Shown here: in pieces, positions 1 to 8,343 of the stretch
How the letters are laid out: the number at the start of each line of letters is the position of its first letter
Numbering within the stretch: position 1 is the first letter of the stretch
Assembly: GCF_030717995.2 (NCBI RefSeq)
Contig: NZ_CP157743.1
Span: forward strand, 2,940,501-3,004,500
Length of the DNA: 64,000 nucleotides
Direction: 5' to 3'
DNA from: Methylomarinum sp. Ch1-1
GTDB taxonomy: Bacteria; Pseudomonadota; Gammaproteobacteria; Methylococcales; Methylomonadaceae
Program-made: the position numbers and the translations under genes
Notes under the pieces: generated by a model
What the model was told of the DNA's origin: nothing
Databases searched by the model: none
The model's input: the letters and a program-made list of their open reading frames with translations, nothing else

Positions 1-669
1 TTGTGTCGTCGCGGCATTGTCAAACCATACCAAAGGCCGGCCATTGACTAATTCGCTCAATATCGGAAAGTCACGGCGTATGGCATGGACATCGAATGGC
101 GGATGAGTCGAACCCAACCCGGCCTCTTGAGCCGCACGGCCCAATTGCGCTACTTCATTGAGAAAATAATAACCACCTACCGACTGTGGCGTTGCCAAAG
201 TATTTGCCGGAGCCTTCAAATGTTGCGCTAACAAGGTTTTGAGTTCCGCTTGTAACGGCAAACCGCTGGGTTGAAGCGGATGCCGACCGAGTAACGATTG
301 TTCGGCAGCCGGAATCGGCGGGATCGACTCGTGAGTCGCCGCCGAGCCTGGAATTTTCAAGTCCAAAGCTTGCGTTTCCGAACTGACGGGTGCTTTGGCG
401 GAACGTTGTAAATAATCGCTGAGTTGTTCCTTGAGATCGGTTTCCAGTGGCAAGCCGCTCGGTTGCAACGAATGACGGCCAATAATCGCTTGCTCCGCTG
501 CCGGAATCGGCTGAACCGGATTATGCGTGGCAGCCGAGCCCGGTACGCCGAAATCAGCCTCCGAAACCGGCGGGGCGGCGAACAGCGCGTTGGCCCACTG
601 CGTTAACTGGCTTTCATCGGGTAGGCCTAATGCGCTTGAGTCGATGTTTGTTGAATTATTTGTAGTCAT
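1..669 (-). CDS. Cysteine desulfurase, encapsulin cargo (N-terminal part; runs off left edge)
   Basis: The gene starts at 669 and is open to the window edge, giving 223 residues. The last visible residues contain FDNAATTQ, the conserved N-terminal motif of SufS-type PLP cysteine desulfurases, which release sulfur from cysteine as a persulfide. Before this lies a ~200-residue Pro/Ala/Ser-rich, probably disordered extension, as expected for the cargo-loading domain of desulfurases packaged in family 2A encapsulins. It carries two copies of a ~42-residue repeat, near residues 42-83 and 106-147. Each contains PGSAATH, PIPAAEQ and LQPSGLPL. The ATG overlaps the 3' end of the shell gene by 14 bases, implying coupled translation. 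The catalytic Lys and Cys lie outside the window. Confidence 0.92.
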   Translation of the reverse strand, partial: MTTNNSTNIDSSALGLPDESQLTQWANALFAAPPVSEADFGVPGSAATHNPVQPIPAAEQAIIGRHSLQPSGLPLETDLKEQLSDYLQRSAKAPVSSETQALDLKIPGSAATHESIPPIPAAEQSLLGRHPLQPSGLPLQAELKTLLAQHLKAPANTLATPQSVGGYYFLNEVAQLGRAAQEAGLGSTHPPFDVHAIRRDFPILSELVNGRPLVWFDNAATTQ

Positions 670-1579
670 AGTATTGGTCCACGGCAACATTTTCGAGTAC
701 GCCGATCGCGTCTTCGGTCAAAACGGCCAGCGAACAATAGAGTGATACCAAGTATGAAGCGATGGCTTTATGATTGATGCCCATGAAGCGCACCGACAAG
801 CCCATGCTCAGTTCGTCGGTCAGGTTGGGTTGATACAGACCGACGACGCCTTGGCGGCTTTCGCCGGTGCGCAGCAGCAGGATGTTGGTCGTTTCATTGG
901 TGACTTTGAGTTTATCGGTGGGAATCAACGGAATGCCGCGCCAGGTGACGAATTGAGAACCGAATAGGCTTAAGGTCGGCGGCGGTGTGCCGCGGCGGGT
1001 CGCTTCCCGGCCGAAGGCGGCGATTGCGCGCGGATGCGCGAGGAAAAACGCAGGTTCTTTCCACACTTTTGAGATCAATTCGTCAAGGTCGTCAGGGGTC
1101 GGTGCGCCATTACGGGTTTGCACCTTTTGCGAATCGGCGACATTGTTCAGCAAGCCGTATTCGGCGTTGTTGATCAATTCGCTTTCCTGCCTTTCCTTGA
1201 CGGTCTCGATGGTCAGTCGCAACTGTTCGTGAATTTGATTGTGCGGGCTGCTGTATAAATCGGCGACGCGGGTGTGGACATCGAGTACCGTATTCACCGC
1301 GTTCAAACGGTATTCGCGGCCCCATTCCTCGTAATCGACATAGGTTTGCGGCAACACTTTTTCGTCGAGGCTGGAACAATCGACCGCGATACTGGTTTCG
1401 CTCTTGACTTTGTTGACACGGTAGATACCGGCTTCGACCGGCACCCAGGGCAACAGATGAACGAGCCAGCGCGGCGTGATCGTCCCCATCATCGGCACGG
1501 TTTTGGTCGCATTCGACAGCGTACGCGCGGCGACGTCGCCTAGCGCGGTATGGGCTTGATGAATATCGGATTCGGTCAT
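656..1579 (-). CDS. Family 2A encapsulin shell protein (SrpI-like)
   Basis: This 307-residue protein has the length and sequence character of family 2A encapsulins (cyanobacterial SrpI, mycobacterial major membrane protein I). These HK97-fold proteins self-assemble into an icosahedral compartment. Recognisable features are the N-terminal TLSNATKTVPMMGTITPRWL stretch, a central E-loop-like region around YVDYEEWGREYRLNAV, and the LSLFGSQFVTWRGIPLIPTDK segment in the C-terminal half. No signal peptide or membrane helix is seen, so it should be cytosolic. An AGGAG ribosome site precedes the ATG. It lies between epsC and the desulfurase cargo gene in one minus-strand operon, the usual family 2A context. 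Known relatives hold cysteine desulfurase and are linked to sulfur storage; that role here is inference. Confidence 0.92.
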   Translation of the reverse strand: MTESDIHQAHTALGDVAARTLSNATKTVPMMGTITPRWLVHLLPWVPVEAGIYRVNKVKSETSIAVDCSSLDEKVLPQTYVDYEEWGREYRLNAVNTVLDVHTRVADLYSSPHNQIHEQLRLTIETVKERQESELINNAEYGLLNNVADSQKVQTRNGAPTPDDLDELISKVWKEPAFFLAHPRAIAAFGREATRRGTPPPTLSLFGSQFVTWRGIPLIPTDKLKVTNETTNILLLRTGESRQGVVGLYQPNLTDELSMGLSVRFMGINHKAIASYLVSLYCSLAVLTEDAIGVLENVAVDQYYDYK

Positions 1580-1605
1580 GATTTATCTCCTGGTTGTTAT
1601 TAAGT

Positions 1606-2523
1606 TCAATTTTGTTGTTGCATGTGTTGTTGCGTGATCACGCTGCCGGGCGGAACGCTTTCGGTCAGCCACACATTGCCGCCGATCGTGGAGCCTTTGC
1701 CGAGGGTGATACGGCCCAGAATGGTGGCGCCCGCATAAATCACCACGTCGTCTTCGACGATGGGATGGCGGAGGTTGCCTTTCACCAGGCTGCCATCCGG
1801 GTTTTTCGGAAAGCGTTTGGCGCCCAAGGTGACGGCCTGATACACGCGGACATGCCGACCGATGACCGCGGTTTCGCCGATCACGACGCCGGTGCCGTGA
1901 TCGATGAAGAAACTTTCGCCGATCGTGGCGCCGGGGTGGATGTCGATGCCGGTGGCGGAATGGGCAATTTCGGCAATCATGCGCGCGGTCAGCGGCGCTC
2001 CCAGCCCGTACAGGACATGCGCGATACGGTGATGAATGATGGCATTGATTCCCGGGTAGCACACCAATACCTCGTCGCTGCTGCCGGCGGCGGGGTCGCC
2101 TTCGAAGGCGGCCTGGATGTCGGTGTCAAGCAGCTGCCGGATTTTCGGCAACTCATTGGCGAAGCCGCGGATCAATTGGGTTGCCTGCCGTTGCACCGGA
2201 TCGCTATAACAATCTTGGCGCGATCTAAAGCCCAGCTCGCGCCGAATTTGCTTTTTCAGGCCGCGTAAATGGGTATCGAGCGTGTGACCGACGTAGGCAT
2301 CGATACCGTCTTCGTCAAGGTCGGGCAGCCCGAGTCTATTGGGAAACAACGCGGCGCTCAGCCCCTCGACGACCGCTGCCAGCGCGGTGCGGGACGGCAG
2401 TTTTGGCGGTTTGTCAAGACGTTCGCGCAACTCCAGTGAATGGTTGCGGAGGCCGCGTAACTGCGCGACGATCCCGTCGATGCTTAAGCCGGTCGACGCT
2501 TTTTCATTCCTTCGATTATTCAT
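1606..2523 (-). CDS. epsC: Serine O-acetyltransferase EpsC
   Basis: This 305-residue serine acetyltransferase makes O-acetylserine from serine and acetyl-CoA, the first committed step of cysteine synthesis. The N-terminal ~170 residues are helical (SATase N domain). They are followed by hexapeptide left-handed beta-helix repeats: IDIHPGATIGESFFIDHGTGVVIGETAVIG written in shorter units, with the catalytic His-Asp region at IDHGTG and the acetyl-CoA loop near LGAKRFP. It is the first gene of the encapsulin operon, 26 bases before the shell gene. It would supply cysteine precursor for the encapsulated desulfurase. The C-terminus ends QQHMQQQN, without the usual final Ile that inserts into cysteine synthase. 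Confidence 0.93.
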   Translation of the reverse strand: MNNRRNEKASTGLSIDGIVAQLRGLRNHSLELRERLDKPPKLPSRTALAAVVEGLSAALFPNRLGLPDLDEDGIDAYVGHTLDTHLRGLKKQIRRELGFRSRQDCYSDPVQRQATQLIRGFANELPKIRQLLDTDIQAAFEGDPAAGSSDEVLVCYPGINAIIHHRIAHVLYGLGAPLTARMIAEIAHSATGIDIHPGATIGESFFIDHGTGVVIGETAVIGRHVRVYQAVTLGAKRFPKNPDGSLVKGNLRHPIVEDDVVIYAGATILGRITLGKGSTIGGNVWLTESVPPGSVITQQHMQQQN

Positions 2524-2589
2524 AAGTGTTTACTCTGAACTCCGAATTATTCAGGCAATAGCTGTGTAAAGGCCAATATATTCAGACAT

Positions 2590-2639
2590 AAAAAAAGCCA
2601 GTGACGCCAGAGCGCTGAGCGCTCTGGCGTCACTGGCTT
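2590..2639 (-). terminator. Strong rho-independent terminator, 22-bp perfect stem
   Basis: Positions 2595-2616 and 2618-2639 are perfect reverse complements (22 bp, one-base centre). On the minus strand the stem is followed by a run of T (2590-2596). It would stop transcription arriving from the cys cluster to the right, just before the epsC-encapsulin operon, so the latter needs its own promoter in 2524-2589. Confidence 0.85.
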
Positions 2640-2735
2640 CCGGTTGTCCGGTCAGCTTGTGACGTTAGGGCTAAGATACAGCTCTTGTGCACTCATTGTC
2701 AACAGTCATGCCAATACCAATTTGGAGCTCAAAAA

Positions 2736-2907
2736 GGGCATGGGGCGTGTTTGGCGAGGATGTCGGCAGCAAGGCTTGCTGCCGTCAAGCCCCCAAGGAA
2801 GGGTTTACCCAGCACCTAAATACCATAGACTATTGGCTATGATTTATTATCGTCGTTTATTTAGGTGCTGAGTGAACGGCGCTCCTCGACAGACACGGCC
2901 CATGCCC
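2736..2907. repeat. 172-bp inverted-repeat-bounded element (MITE-like)
   Basis: The ends 2736-2760 and 2883-2907 are near-perfect inverted repeats of 25 bases (GGGCATGGG at the outer end). Inside is a second inverted pair, 2810-2822 with 2858-2870 (CAGCACCTAAATA), and a hairpin GGCAGCAAGGCTTGCTGCC at 2765-2783. It codes for nothing convincing. Part of the inner sequence recurs near 43548. No target duplication was recognised. It lies between the terminator and the cysK remnant. Confidence 0.6.
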
Positions 2908-2943
2908 TAAACACCGCGAAAATGCTCAAACTGGGAATTGCTG
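2901..2943 (+). repeat. ~44-bp interspersed repeat, copy A
   Basis: It begins CATGCCCTAAAC and ends TGGGAATTGCTG. Related copies lie at 22769-22820 (same strand) and 20891-20934 (opposite strand). Its last 12 bases match the outer end of the IS at 21354-22764, suggesting a shared mobile origin. It supplies the in-frame stop of the cysK remnant. Confidence 0.55.
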
Positions 2944-3173
2944 CCAATAGTCATCAAAAGTCCGTATGCGGATGGGTATGTGATGACGGGGCCGGCTTTT
3001 ATGTATCGAACAAGCCCCTCGAACAACACCGAGCTTAAATAGCGCTCGCCCGAGTCCGGCAGCACCACGACGATGGTTTTGCCTGCGTTTTCCTGGCGCC
3101 TGGCAATACGGTCCGCCACGGTAACGGCCGCCCCCGAGGAAATTCCCGAGATAATATTTTCCTCACACGGTTT
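2907..3173 (-). pseudogene. cysK: Cysteine synthase (CysK) C-terminal remnant
   Basis: Reading from 3173, just after an in-frame stop, the frame gives [14 protein letters not shown], then [18 protein letters not shown] and LFEGL. These are signature C-terminal motifs of PLP O-acetylserine sulfhydrylase. About three quarters of the enzyme, including the PLP lysine, is missing, and no start is present. The final ~35 residues read into repeat sequence rather than a normal CysK end. It follows cysB by 13 bases, so a cysB-cysK arrangement was probably truncated by deletion or repeat insertion. Working cysteine synthase must be encoded elsewhere. Confidence 0.85.
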
Positions 3174-3186
3174 CTAGGAATGATTC

Positions 3187-4107
3187 CTAACATTTATTAT
3201 CGGAACTGAACAACGCATTGTTTCTGGATGCCGCCAGCAATTGATCGATGAAATAATGGGTATAGGCAGGCAAGTAACTGTCTTTCAAATAGGCGAATTT
3301 TGTCGTCGAGTGCGGAATCAAATGCTCGAGGCTCAGTATCGACAGGTCGTAATCCGTTCCGGGTTCCAACGATGTTTCTGCAATCAAGCCGATGCCAAGA
3401 CCCAAGCGAACATAGGTCTTGATCACATCGGAATCGGCCGCCGCCAGCGTGACATCCAACTCCATGCCGGCCGCGGCGAAGGCTTTTTCCAGGTTGCTGC
3501 GGCCGGTAAAGCCCCGGCTGTAGGTAAGAATCGGAAAATTCGCCAGACGTTCCAACGTGATTTCGCCATGGGTTAGCGGATGGCTGTGCGGCACGATGAC
3601 GACATGGTGCCACTGGTAGCAAGGTTTGATGACCAGTTTCGGGTCGTCATCGAGCTTTTCGGTACAGATGGCGATGTCGGCCTTTTGCTCATGCAGCAAG
3701 TGAATCAAATTATCGGGCGATGATTGTTCGATGTAGATTTTGATGTCCGGGTATTTCTTCTTGAATTGGGTGATCGGTTTCGGCAAGAGGTATTTAGCCT
3801 GGGTATGCGTGGTCGCGATGTTCAGTGTGCCGTTGCGGTTTTCCAGATAATCGTCGGCCAGCATGCGGATGTTGCGTTTGGCTTGCCTGATGGTGGCCAC
3901 CTGTTCCAGGATGCTGTTTCCCAACGCGGTGGAGCCAATCAGGCGTTTACCGTGGCGCTTGAACAGCGGACTGCCTAGTTCGTCCTCCAGCATCAGCAGT
4001 TGCCGACTGACCGCCGACTGCACGATATTCATGCGTTCCGCCACCTTGGTCACGTTGTAGCCGGTTTCCTGTAAATACTGCAAAATTTCCAATTGATTTA
4101 GATTCAT
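3187..4107 (-). CDS. cysB: LysR-type sulfur regulator CysB
   Basis: This 306-residue LysR-family activator has an N-terminal winged helix-turn-helix (TKVAERMNIVQSAVSRQLLM, residues ~20-40). The rest is a periplasmic-binding-protein-like effector domain that in CysB binds N-acetylserine or O-acetylserine. The start MNLNQLEILQ matches CysB/Cbl proteins; the longer upstream frame runs into cysA and has no family support. It is 26 bases downstream of cysA on the same strand, and probably activates the sulfate uptake genes in response to sulfur limitation. It is slightly shorter than E. coli CysB. Confidence 0.9.
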   Translation of the reverse strand: MNLNQLEILQYLQETGYNVTKVAERMNIVQSAVSRQLLMLEDELGSPLFKRHGKRLIGSTALGNSILEQVATIRQAKRNIRMLADDYLENRNGTLNIATTHTQAKYLLPKPITQFKKKYPDIKIYIEQSSPDNLIHLLHEQKADIAICTEKLDDDPKLVIKPCYQWHHVVIVPHSHPLTHGEITLERLANFPILTYSRGFTGRSNLEKAFAAAGMELDVTLAAADSDVIKTYVRLGLGIGLIAETSLEPGTDYDLSILSLEHLIPHSTTKFAYLKDSYLPAYTHYFIDQLLAASRNNALFSSDNKC

Positions 4108-4133
4108 ATTGTTGACATCGATGCCGGGTTCGA

Positions 4134-5177
4134 TCAGTTGAACCAATGCGCATGCTTGATGCGCAATGCCACTCCGTCGCCTTTGTGCAAATCCAATGCG
4201 CGAAATTGTTCGTTCGGCATTTCGGCATAGATCGTCGCCGCGTTGCCGTTGGCGCCGTCTTTGCTTAATTCCAGTCGGATAGTGCCGCCCAGGTGCTGCC
4301 AATCCTTCAAATAAACCGGTGTATTAGCCGAATCGATAGGTTTTTCGATTTGAATATTGTGCGGGCGCACATGCGCGATAACGCCCTTGGGTTCGTCGAT
4401 GATGATGCCGGCGCTTTGCAGCCAAGCGCTGTCGTCCTTTTCCAGATGAAACACGTTGGTATGGCCGATGAAACGGGAGACGAAATCGTTGTTAGGGTGA
4501 TCATAAATTTCGCTGGGCGTGCCTTTCTGTTCGATTTTGCCGTGATTCAGCACGACGATCTGGCTGGCGACTTCCATCGCCTCTTCCTGGTCGTGGGTCA
4601 CGAAGATGCTGGTGACGTTCAATTCGTGGTGCAGATGTCGCAGCCACAGCCGCAAGTCCTTGCGCACGCTGGCATCGAGCGCGCCGAACGGCTCGTCCAG
4701 CAACAACACCGATGGTTCCACCGCCAGGGCGCGGGCCAGGGCGATGCGTTGACGTTGGCCGCCGGACAGTTGATCGGGAAAGCGGTCGGCCAGCCAGTCC
4801 AGTTGCACCAGGTTGAGCAATTTATGCACCTTGTCCTTGATTTCCACCTCGCTTGGGCGTTCCTTGCGAGGTTTCACGCGCAAGCCAAAGGCGATGTTGT
4901 CGAACACGGTCATATGCCGAAACAAGGCGTAATGCTGGAACACGAAGCCGATTTGCCGGTTTTTGACCGGTTGATCGGTCACATTGTCGCCTTTGAGGAA
5001 CACTTCTCCTTGATCGGCCTGTTCCAGGCCGGCGATGATTCTGAGCAGCGTGGTTTTGCCGCAGCCGGACGGTCCCAGCAAGGCGACCAGTTCGCCTTCG
5101 GGAATCTCCAGGTTAATGTTGTCCAGCGCGGTAAACCCGCCAAAGTTCTTGTTGATGTTGTTAAGGGTGATACTCAT
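4134..5177 (-). CDS. cysA: Sulfate/thiosulfate ABC transporter ATPase CysA
   Basis: The 347-residue ATPase energises sulfate import. It shows Walker [10 protein letters not shown] (residues ~35-43), the signature [16 protein letters not shown], Walker [14 protein letters not shown] and switch His in [15 protein letters not shown]-terminal TOBE-like regulatory domain follows ([14 protein letters not shown], residues ~255-345). The start [14 protein letters not shown] is chosen because the longer frame lacks homology. It follows cysW by 112 bases, and the first part of that gap contains short inverted repeats. It pairs with CysT/CysW and the binding protein encoded upstream in the same operon. 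Confidence 0.95.
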   Translation of the reverse strand: MSITLNNINKNFGGFTALDNINLEIPEGELVALLGPSGCGKTTLLRIIAGLEQADQGEVFLKGDNVTDQPVKNRQIGFVFQHYALFRHMTVFDNIAFGLRVKPRKERPSEVEIKDKVHKLLNLVQLDWLADRFPDQLSGGQRQRIALARALAVEPSVLLLDEPFGALDASVRKDLRLWLRHLHHELNVTSIFVTHDQEEAMEVASQIVVLNHGKIEQKGTPSEIYDHPNNDFVSRFIGHTNVFHLEKDDSAWLQSAGIIIDEPKGVIAHVRPHNIQIEKPIDSANTPVYLKDWQHLGGTIRLELSKDGANGNAATIYAEMPNEQFRALDLHKGDGVALRIKHAHWFN

Positions 5178-5289
5178 CGTGGTGCTCTCGTTCAATTCGT
5201 TTATGTAGGCTGGGTTGAACAACGTGAAACCCAGCTTTTCGGTTATTTCTGCTGGGTATCGCTATCGCTCAACCCAGCCTACTGCCGAC

Positions 5290-6153
5290 TTATGCCACTT
5301 TCCGATCCTGGTTTTGCTTCCATTCCAAATAGGTCTTCACGACTAGCGTGACCACCGCCAAACCGGCCAATAACGAGGCGCTAGCGAAGGAGCCGACGAA
5401 GTCGTATTCGTTATAGGTAATTTCGACGTGCAGCGGCAGCGTATTGGTCAGCCCACGAATGTGGCCGGACACCACGGATACCGCCCCGAATTCACCCATC
5501 GCGCGGGCATTACACAAGAGTACGCCGTACAGCAGTCCCCATTTGATGTTGGGCAGGGTGATCCTGAAAAAGGTTTTCCAGCCGCTGGCGCCGAGCGACA
5601 AGGCCGCTTCTTCTTCCTCGTGTCCCATTTCCTGCATCAGCGGAATCAGCTCACGGGCGACGAACGGAAAAGTGACGAACAGGGTCGCCAGGATAATGCC
5701 CGGCACCGCGAACACGATTTTGATATCATGTTCGGACAACCAAGGCCCCAGCCAGCCCTGGGCGCCGAATACCAGTACATAAATCAAGCCGGCGATGACC
5801 GGCGACACCGAAAACGGCAGGTCGATCAATGTGATCAAAAAGCTTTTGCCGCGAAATTCGAAGCGAGCGATGGCCCAGGCCGCGCTGATGCCGAACACAG
5901 TGGTCAATGGCACGGTAATGGCTGCGGTCAACAGCGTCAGGCGTATCGCGGCCAAGGTGTCGGGATGGCCGAGGCTGGCGCTATAGGTTTCCCATCCTTT
6001 GGAAAAGGCTTCGAGTAATACCGTGGCCAACGGCAGAATCAAGAACAGGCCGATAATGGACAGCGTCAGTCCGGTCAAGCCGTAGCGCACCCAGTCCGGT
6101 TCGCTTAGGACGATGGCTTCAGGGTTCGTAGCGGAATTTGTAAGTGTATTCAT
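5290..6153 (-). CDS. cysW: Sulfate ABC transporter permease CysW
   Basis: This 287-residue inner-membrane permease has about six hydrophobic segments and the cytoplasmic EAA loop ([22 protein letters not shown], in two halves) that docks the CysA ATPase. The [11 protein letters not shown] motif near residue 220 is typical of CysW. A strong ribosome site (AAAGGGAAC) precedes the ATG, and the gene is only 12 bases after cysT. With CysT it forms the transmembrane channel for sulfate. Confidence 0.94.
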   Translation of the reverse strand: MNTLTNSATNPEAIVLSEPDWVRYGLTGLTLSIIGLFLILPLATVLLEAFSKGWETYSASLGHPDTLAAIRLTLLTAAITVPLTTVFGISAAWAIARFEFRGKSFLITLIDLPFSVSPVIAGLIYVLVFGAQGWLGPWLSEHDIKIVFAVPGIILATLFVTFPFVARELIPLMQEMGHEEEEAALSLGASGWKTFFRITLPNIKWGLLYGVLLCNARAMGEFGAVSVVSGHIRGLTNTLPLHVEITYNEYDFVGSFASASLLAGLAVVTLVVKTYLEWKQNQDRKVA

Positions 6154-6165
6154 CGTAGTTCCCTT

Positions 6166-6993
6166 TTAAAGTTGGCCGCTGCGCCGGCGCACCCACCATT
6201 GCAGCGCATTGACCAGCAATAATAATAAAAACGAGATAATCAGCATGGTCAGGCCGATGGCGGTCGCGCCGGCGTAATCATATTGTTCCAGCTTGGTGAT
6301 GATCAGCAGCGGCACGATTTCCGAGACATAAGGCATATTACCGGCGATGAAAATCACCGAGCCGTACTCTCCGACCCCGCGCGCGAACGCCAAGGCGAAA
6401 CCGGTCAGCGCCGCCGGCAGGATATTGGGCAGAATAATTCTGATAAACGTTTGCAGGCGATTGGCGCCGAGGCTGGCAGCCGCTTCTTCCATTGCCGTAT
6501 CGAATTCCTGCAACACCGGCTCTATGGTGCGCACGACAAACGGCAGGCCGATAAAAATCAGCGCGAATACGATGCCGAGTGGCTTGTAGGCGATTTGCAC
6601 GCCGAGTGTCTGCATGACGATTTCACCGATGATGCCTTTCGGTTCGTAGATGGCCGCCAGCACGATGCCGGCGACCGCGGTCGGCAACGCGAACGGCAAA
6701 TCGATCAGGGCATCGAACAAGCGCTTGCCGGGAAACGGATAGCGCACCAGGGTCCAGGCGATGATGAAGCCAAATAACGCAGCGATGGCGGCGGCGATCA
6801 AGGCCGAGACGAAACTGACCCGGAACGAGGCCTGGACTCGTTGGTTGGTCAGTATGTCCCAGTATTGATCCAGGCTGAGCTGCAGGCTTTTGAATACCAG
6901 CGCGCTCAAGGGTATCAGCACGATCAGCGCCAGATAAAACAGGGTAAACCCCAGGGCCGGGCGAAATCCCGGCATGATGTAACTTTGTGGCAT
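6166..6993 (-). CDS. cysT: Sulfate ABC transporter permease CysT (CysU)
   Basis: This 275-residue permease is paralogous to CysW, with about six transmembrane helices and the EAA loop EEAAASLGANRLQTFIRIILP. The family motif GVGEYGSVIFIAGN lies in the later helices. It is the first permease of the cysTWA run, separated from the sulfate-binding protein gene by a 305-base spacer full of hairpins that may uncouple the expression of the two parts. Confidence 0.94.
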   Translation of the reverse strand: MPQSYIMPGFRPALGFTLFYLALIVLIPLSALVFKSLQLSLDQYWDILTNQRVQASFRVSFVSALIAAAIAALFGFIIAWTLVRYPFPGKRLFDALIDLPFALPTAVAGIVLAAIYEPKGIIGEIVMQTLGVQIAYKPLGIVFALIFIGLPFVVRTIEPVLQEFDTAMEEAAASLGANRLQTFIRIILPNILPAALTGFALAFARGVGEYGSVIFIAGNMPYVSEIVPLLIITKLEQYDYAGATAIGLTMLIISFLLLLLVNALQWWVRRRSGQL

Positions 6994-7030
6994 GTCGTTA
7001 GCCTTTTTAAATAGTAATCATTTTCCTGTT

Positions 7031-7288
7031 TCCCAAACTCCGTTTGGGAAAACCATTACCGCAAGCTCTAGCTTGCCGGTTTCGAGAAGCTAGTGCTTCT
7101 CTGCCCACATTCCCAAGCAAAGAGCTTGGGAATGAGTGGAGTTAAATGGCAAAAAACGGCGGTGTTTTATCTCTCATCCGTTTTTGTGTTTGGCGCGAAG
7201 TGATGCCGGTTCCCGCGCTGTGTAGAGCGACGGGGCGGGATACGACGCGGAGCGTCTCGCGATGCGTTCCCACGCGGAGCGTGGGAAC
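7031..7288. repeat. Series of six short hairpins between sbp and cysT
   Basis: Perfect stems occur at 7031-7049 (TCCCAAAC arms), 7061-7076 (GCAAGC), 7084-7101 (GAGAAGC), 7111-7131 (TCCCAAGC), 7244-7256 (GACGC) and 7266-7288 (GTTCCCACGC). No ORF in the spacer is convincing. Such stem arrays within operons act like REP sequences, stabilising the upstream message or attenuating downstream expression. Here this would favour abundant binding protein over permease; that is inference. Confidence 0.7.
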
Positions 7289-7298
7289 GATGCGGGTA

Positions 7299-8303
7299 TT
7301 ACGGTGCATAAATCTGGTCGAAGGTGCCGCCATCGTTGAAGTGGGTTTCCTGGGCTTGTTGCCAGCCGCCAAACACCTCATCTACCGAAAAGCGTTCCAG
7401 TTCTGGGAAACGCGCCAGGTCTTTGGGGTCGGCGTGCTCCGGCTGTTGCGGACGATAGTAATACTTGGCCGCCAGACGCTGGCCTACCGGTGAATACAAA
7501 TATTCCAGATAAGCCGTGGCCAGATCCGTGGCGCCGTGTTTCTCGGCGACTTTATCAAGCACCGTGACCGGCGTTTCCGCCAGGATACTGGCCTTTGGCA
7601 CGACAATGTCGAACTGATCGGGACCCAGTTGATTGACCGCCAGGAAGGCTTCGTTTTCCCAGGCCAGCAACACGTCGCCGATGCCGCGTTGCACGAAGGT
7701 GGTGGTCGAGCCGCGCGCGCCGGAATCCAAGACCGGCACGTTTTTATACAGCTTTTTCACGAAATCCTTGGCGGCGTCCTTGCTGCCGTATTTTTTCTCG
7801 GCAAAGGCCCAGGCGGCCAGATAGTTGTAACGCGCGCCGCCGGACGTTTTCGGATTTGGGGTGATGACCGACACGCCATCCTTGATCAAATCGTCCCAAT
7901 CCTTGATGGCTTTCGGATTGCCCTTGCGCACCAGAAACACGATGGTCGAGGTGTACGGCGCGCTGTTGTTCGGCAAACGCGTTTGCCAGTCTTTATCGAG
8001 CTTGCCGGTGAGCTTGGCGATCTGATCGATGTCATAGGACAGCGCCAAGGTCAGTACGTCGCCTTCCAGTCCGTCGATGACCGCGCGCGCCTGCTTGCCG
8101 GCGCCGCCGTGCGATTGCTGGATCGTGACCGTCTCGCCGGTTTTTTCCTGCCAGTGGTCGATGAATTTCTGGTTGAATTCTTGATACAGCTCCCGGGTCG
8201 GGTCGTAGGAAATATTGAGTAGGCTACGATCGGCTTGCGCGGTTGGGGCAATCAACAAATTGGCGGCCAGAATAGGCAATGCGAGTAATTTAAATGCTTT
8301 CAT
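7299..8303 (-). CDS. sbp: Periplasmic sulfate-binding protein Sbp
   Basis: The 334-residue protein has a signal peptide ([20 protein letters not shown], cleavage near AQA-D). Its mature part starts with [17 protein letters not shown], the hallmark of Sbp/CysP. Other family motifs are [42 protein letters not shown] and [20 protein letters not shown]. These residues form the sulfate-binding cleft. It delivers sulfate to CysTWA in the periplasm. It lies between the porin gene (40-base gap) and the hairpin spacer. Confidence 0.94.
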   Translation of the reverse strand: MKAFKLLALPILAANLLIAPTAQADRSLLNISYDPTRELYQEFNQKFIDHWQEKTGETVTIQQSHGGAGKQARAVIDGLEGDVLTLALSYDIDQIAKLTGKLDKDWQTRLPNNSAPYTSTIVFLVRKGNPKAIKDWDDLIKDGVSVITPNPKTSGGARYNYLAAWAFAEKKYGSKDAAKDFVKKLYKNVPVLDSGARGSTTTFVQRGIGDVLLAWENEAFLAVNQLGPDQFDIVVPKASILAETPVTVLDKVAEKHGATDLATAYLEYLYSPVGQRLAAKYYYRPQQPEHADPKDLARFPELERFSVDEVFGGWQQAQETHFNDGGTFDQIYAP

Positions 8304-8343
8304 AATAATTCTCTTGTCGTTAAATGAAGGTTAAAAAAGGCTG

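Noticed and set aside
4293-5351. Long plus-strand ORF (352 codons) opposite cysA
   Set aside because: It is the antisense shadow of cysA, has no domain and no ribosome site, and its sequence is explained by codon bias on the other strand.
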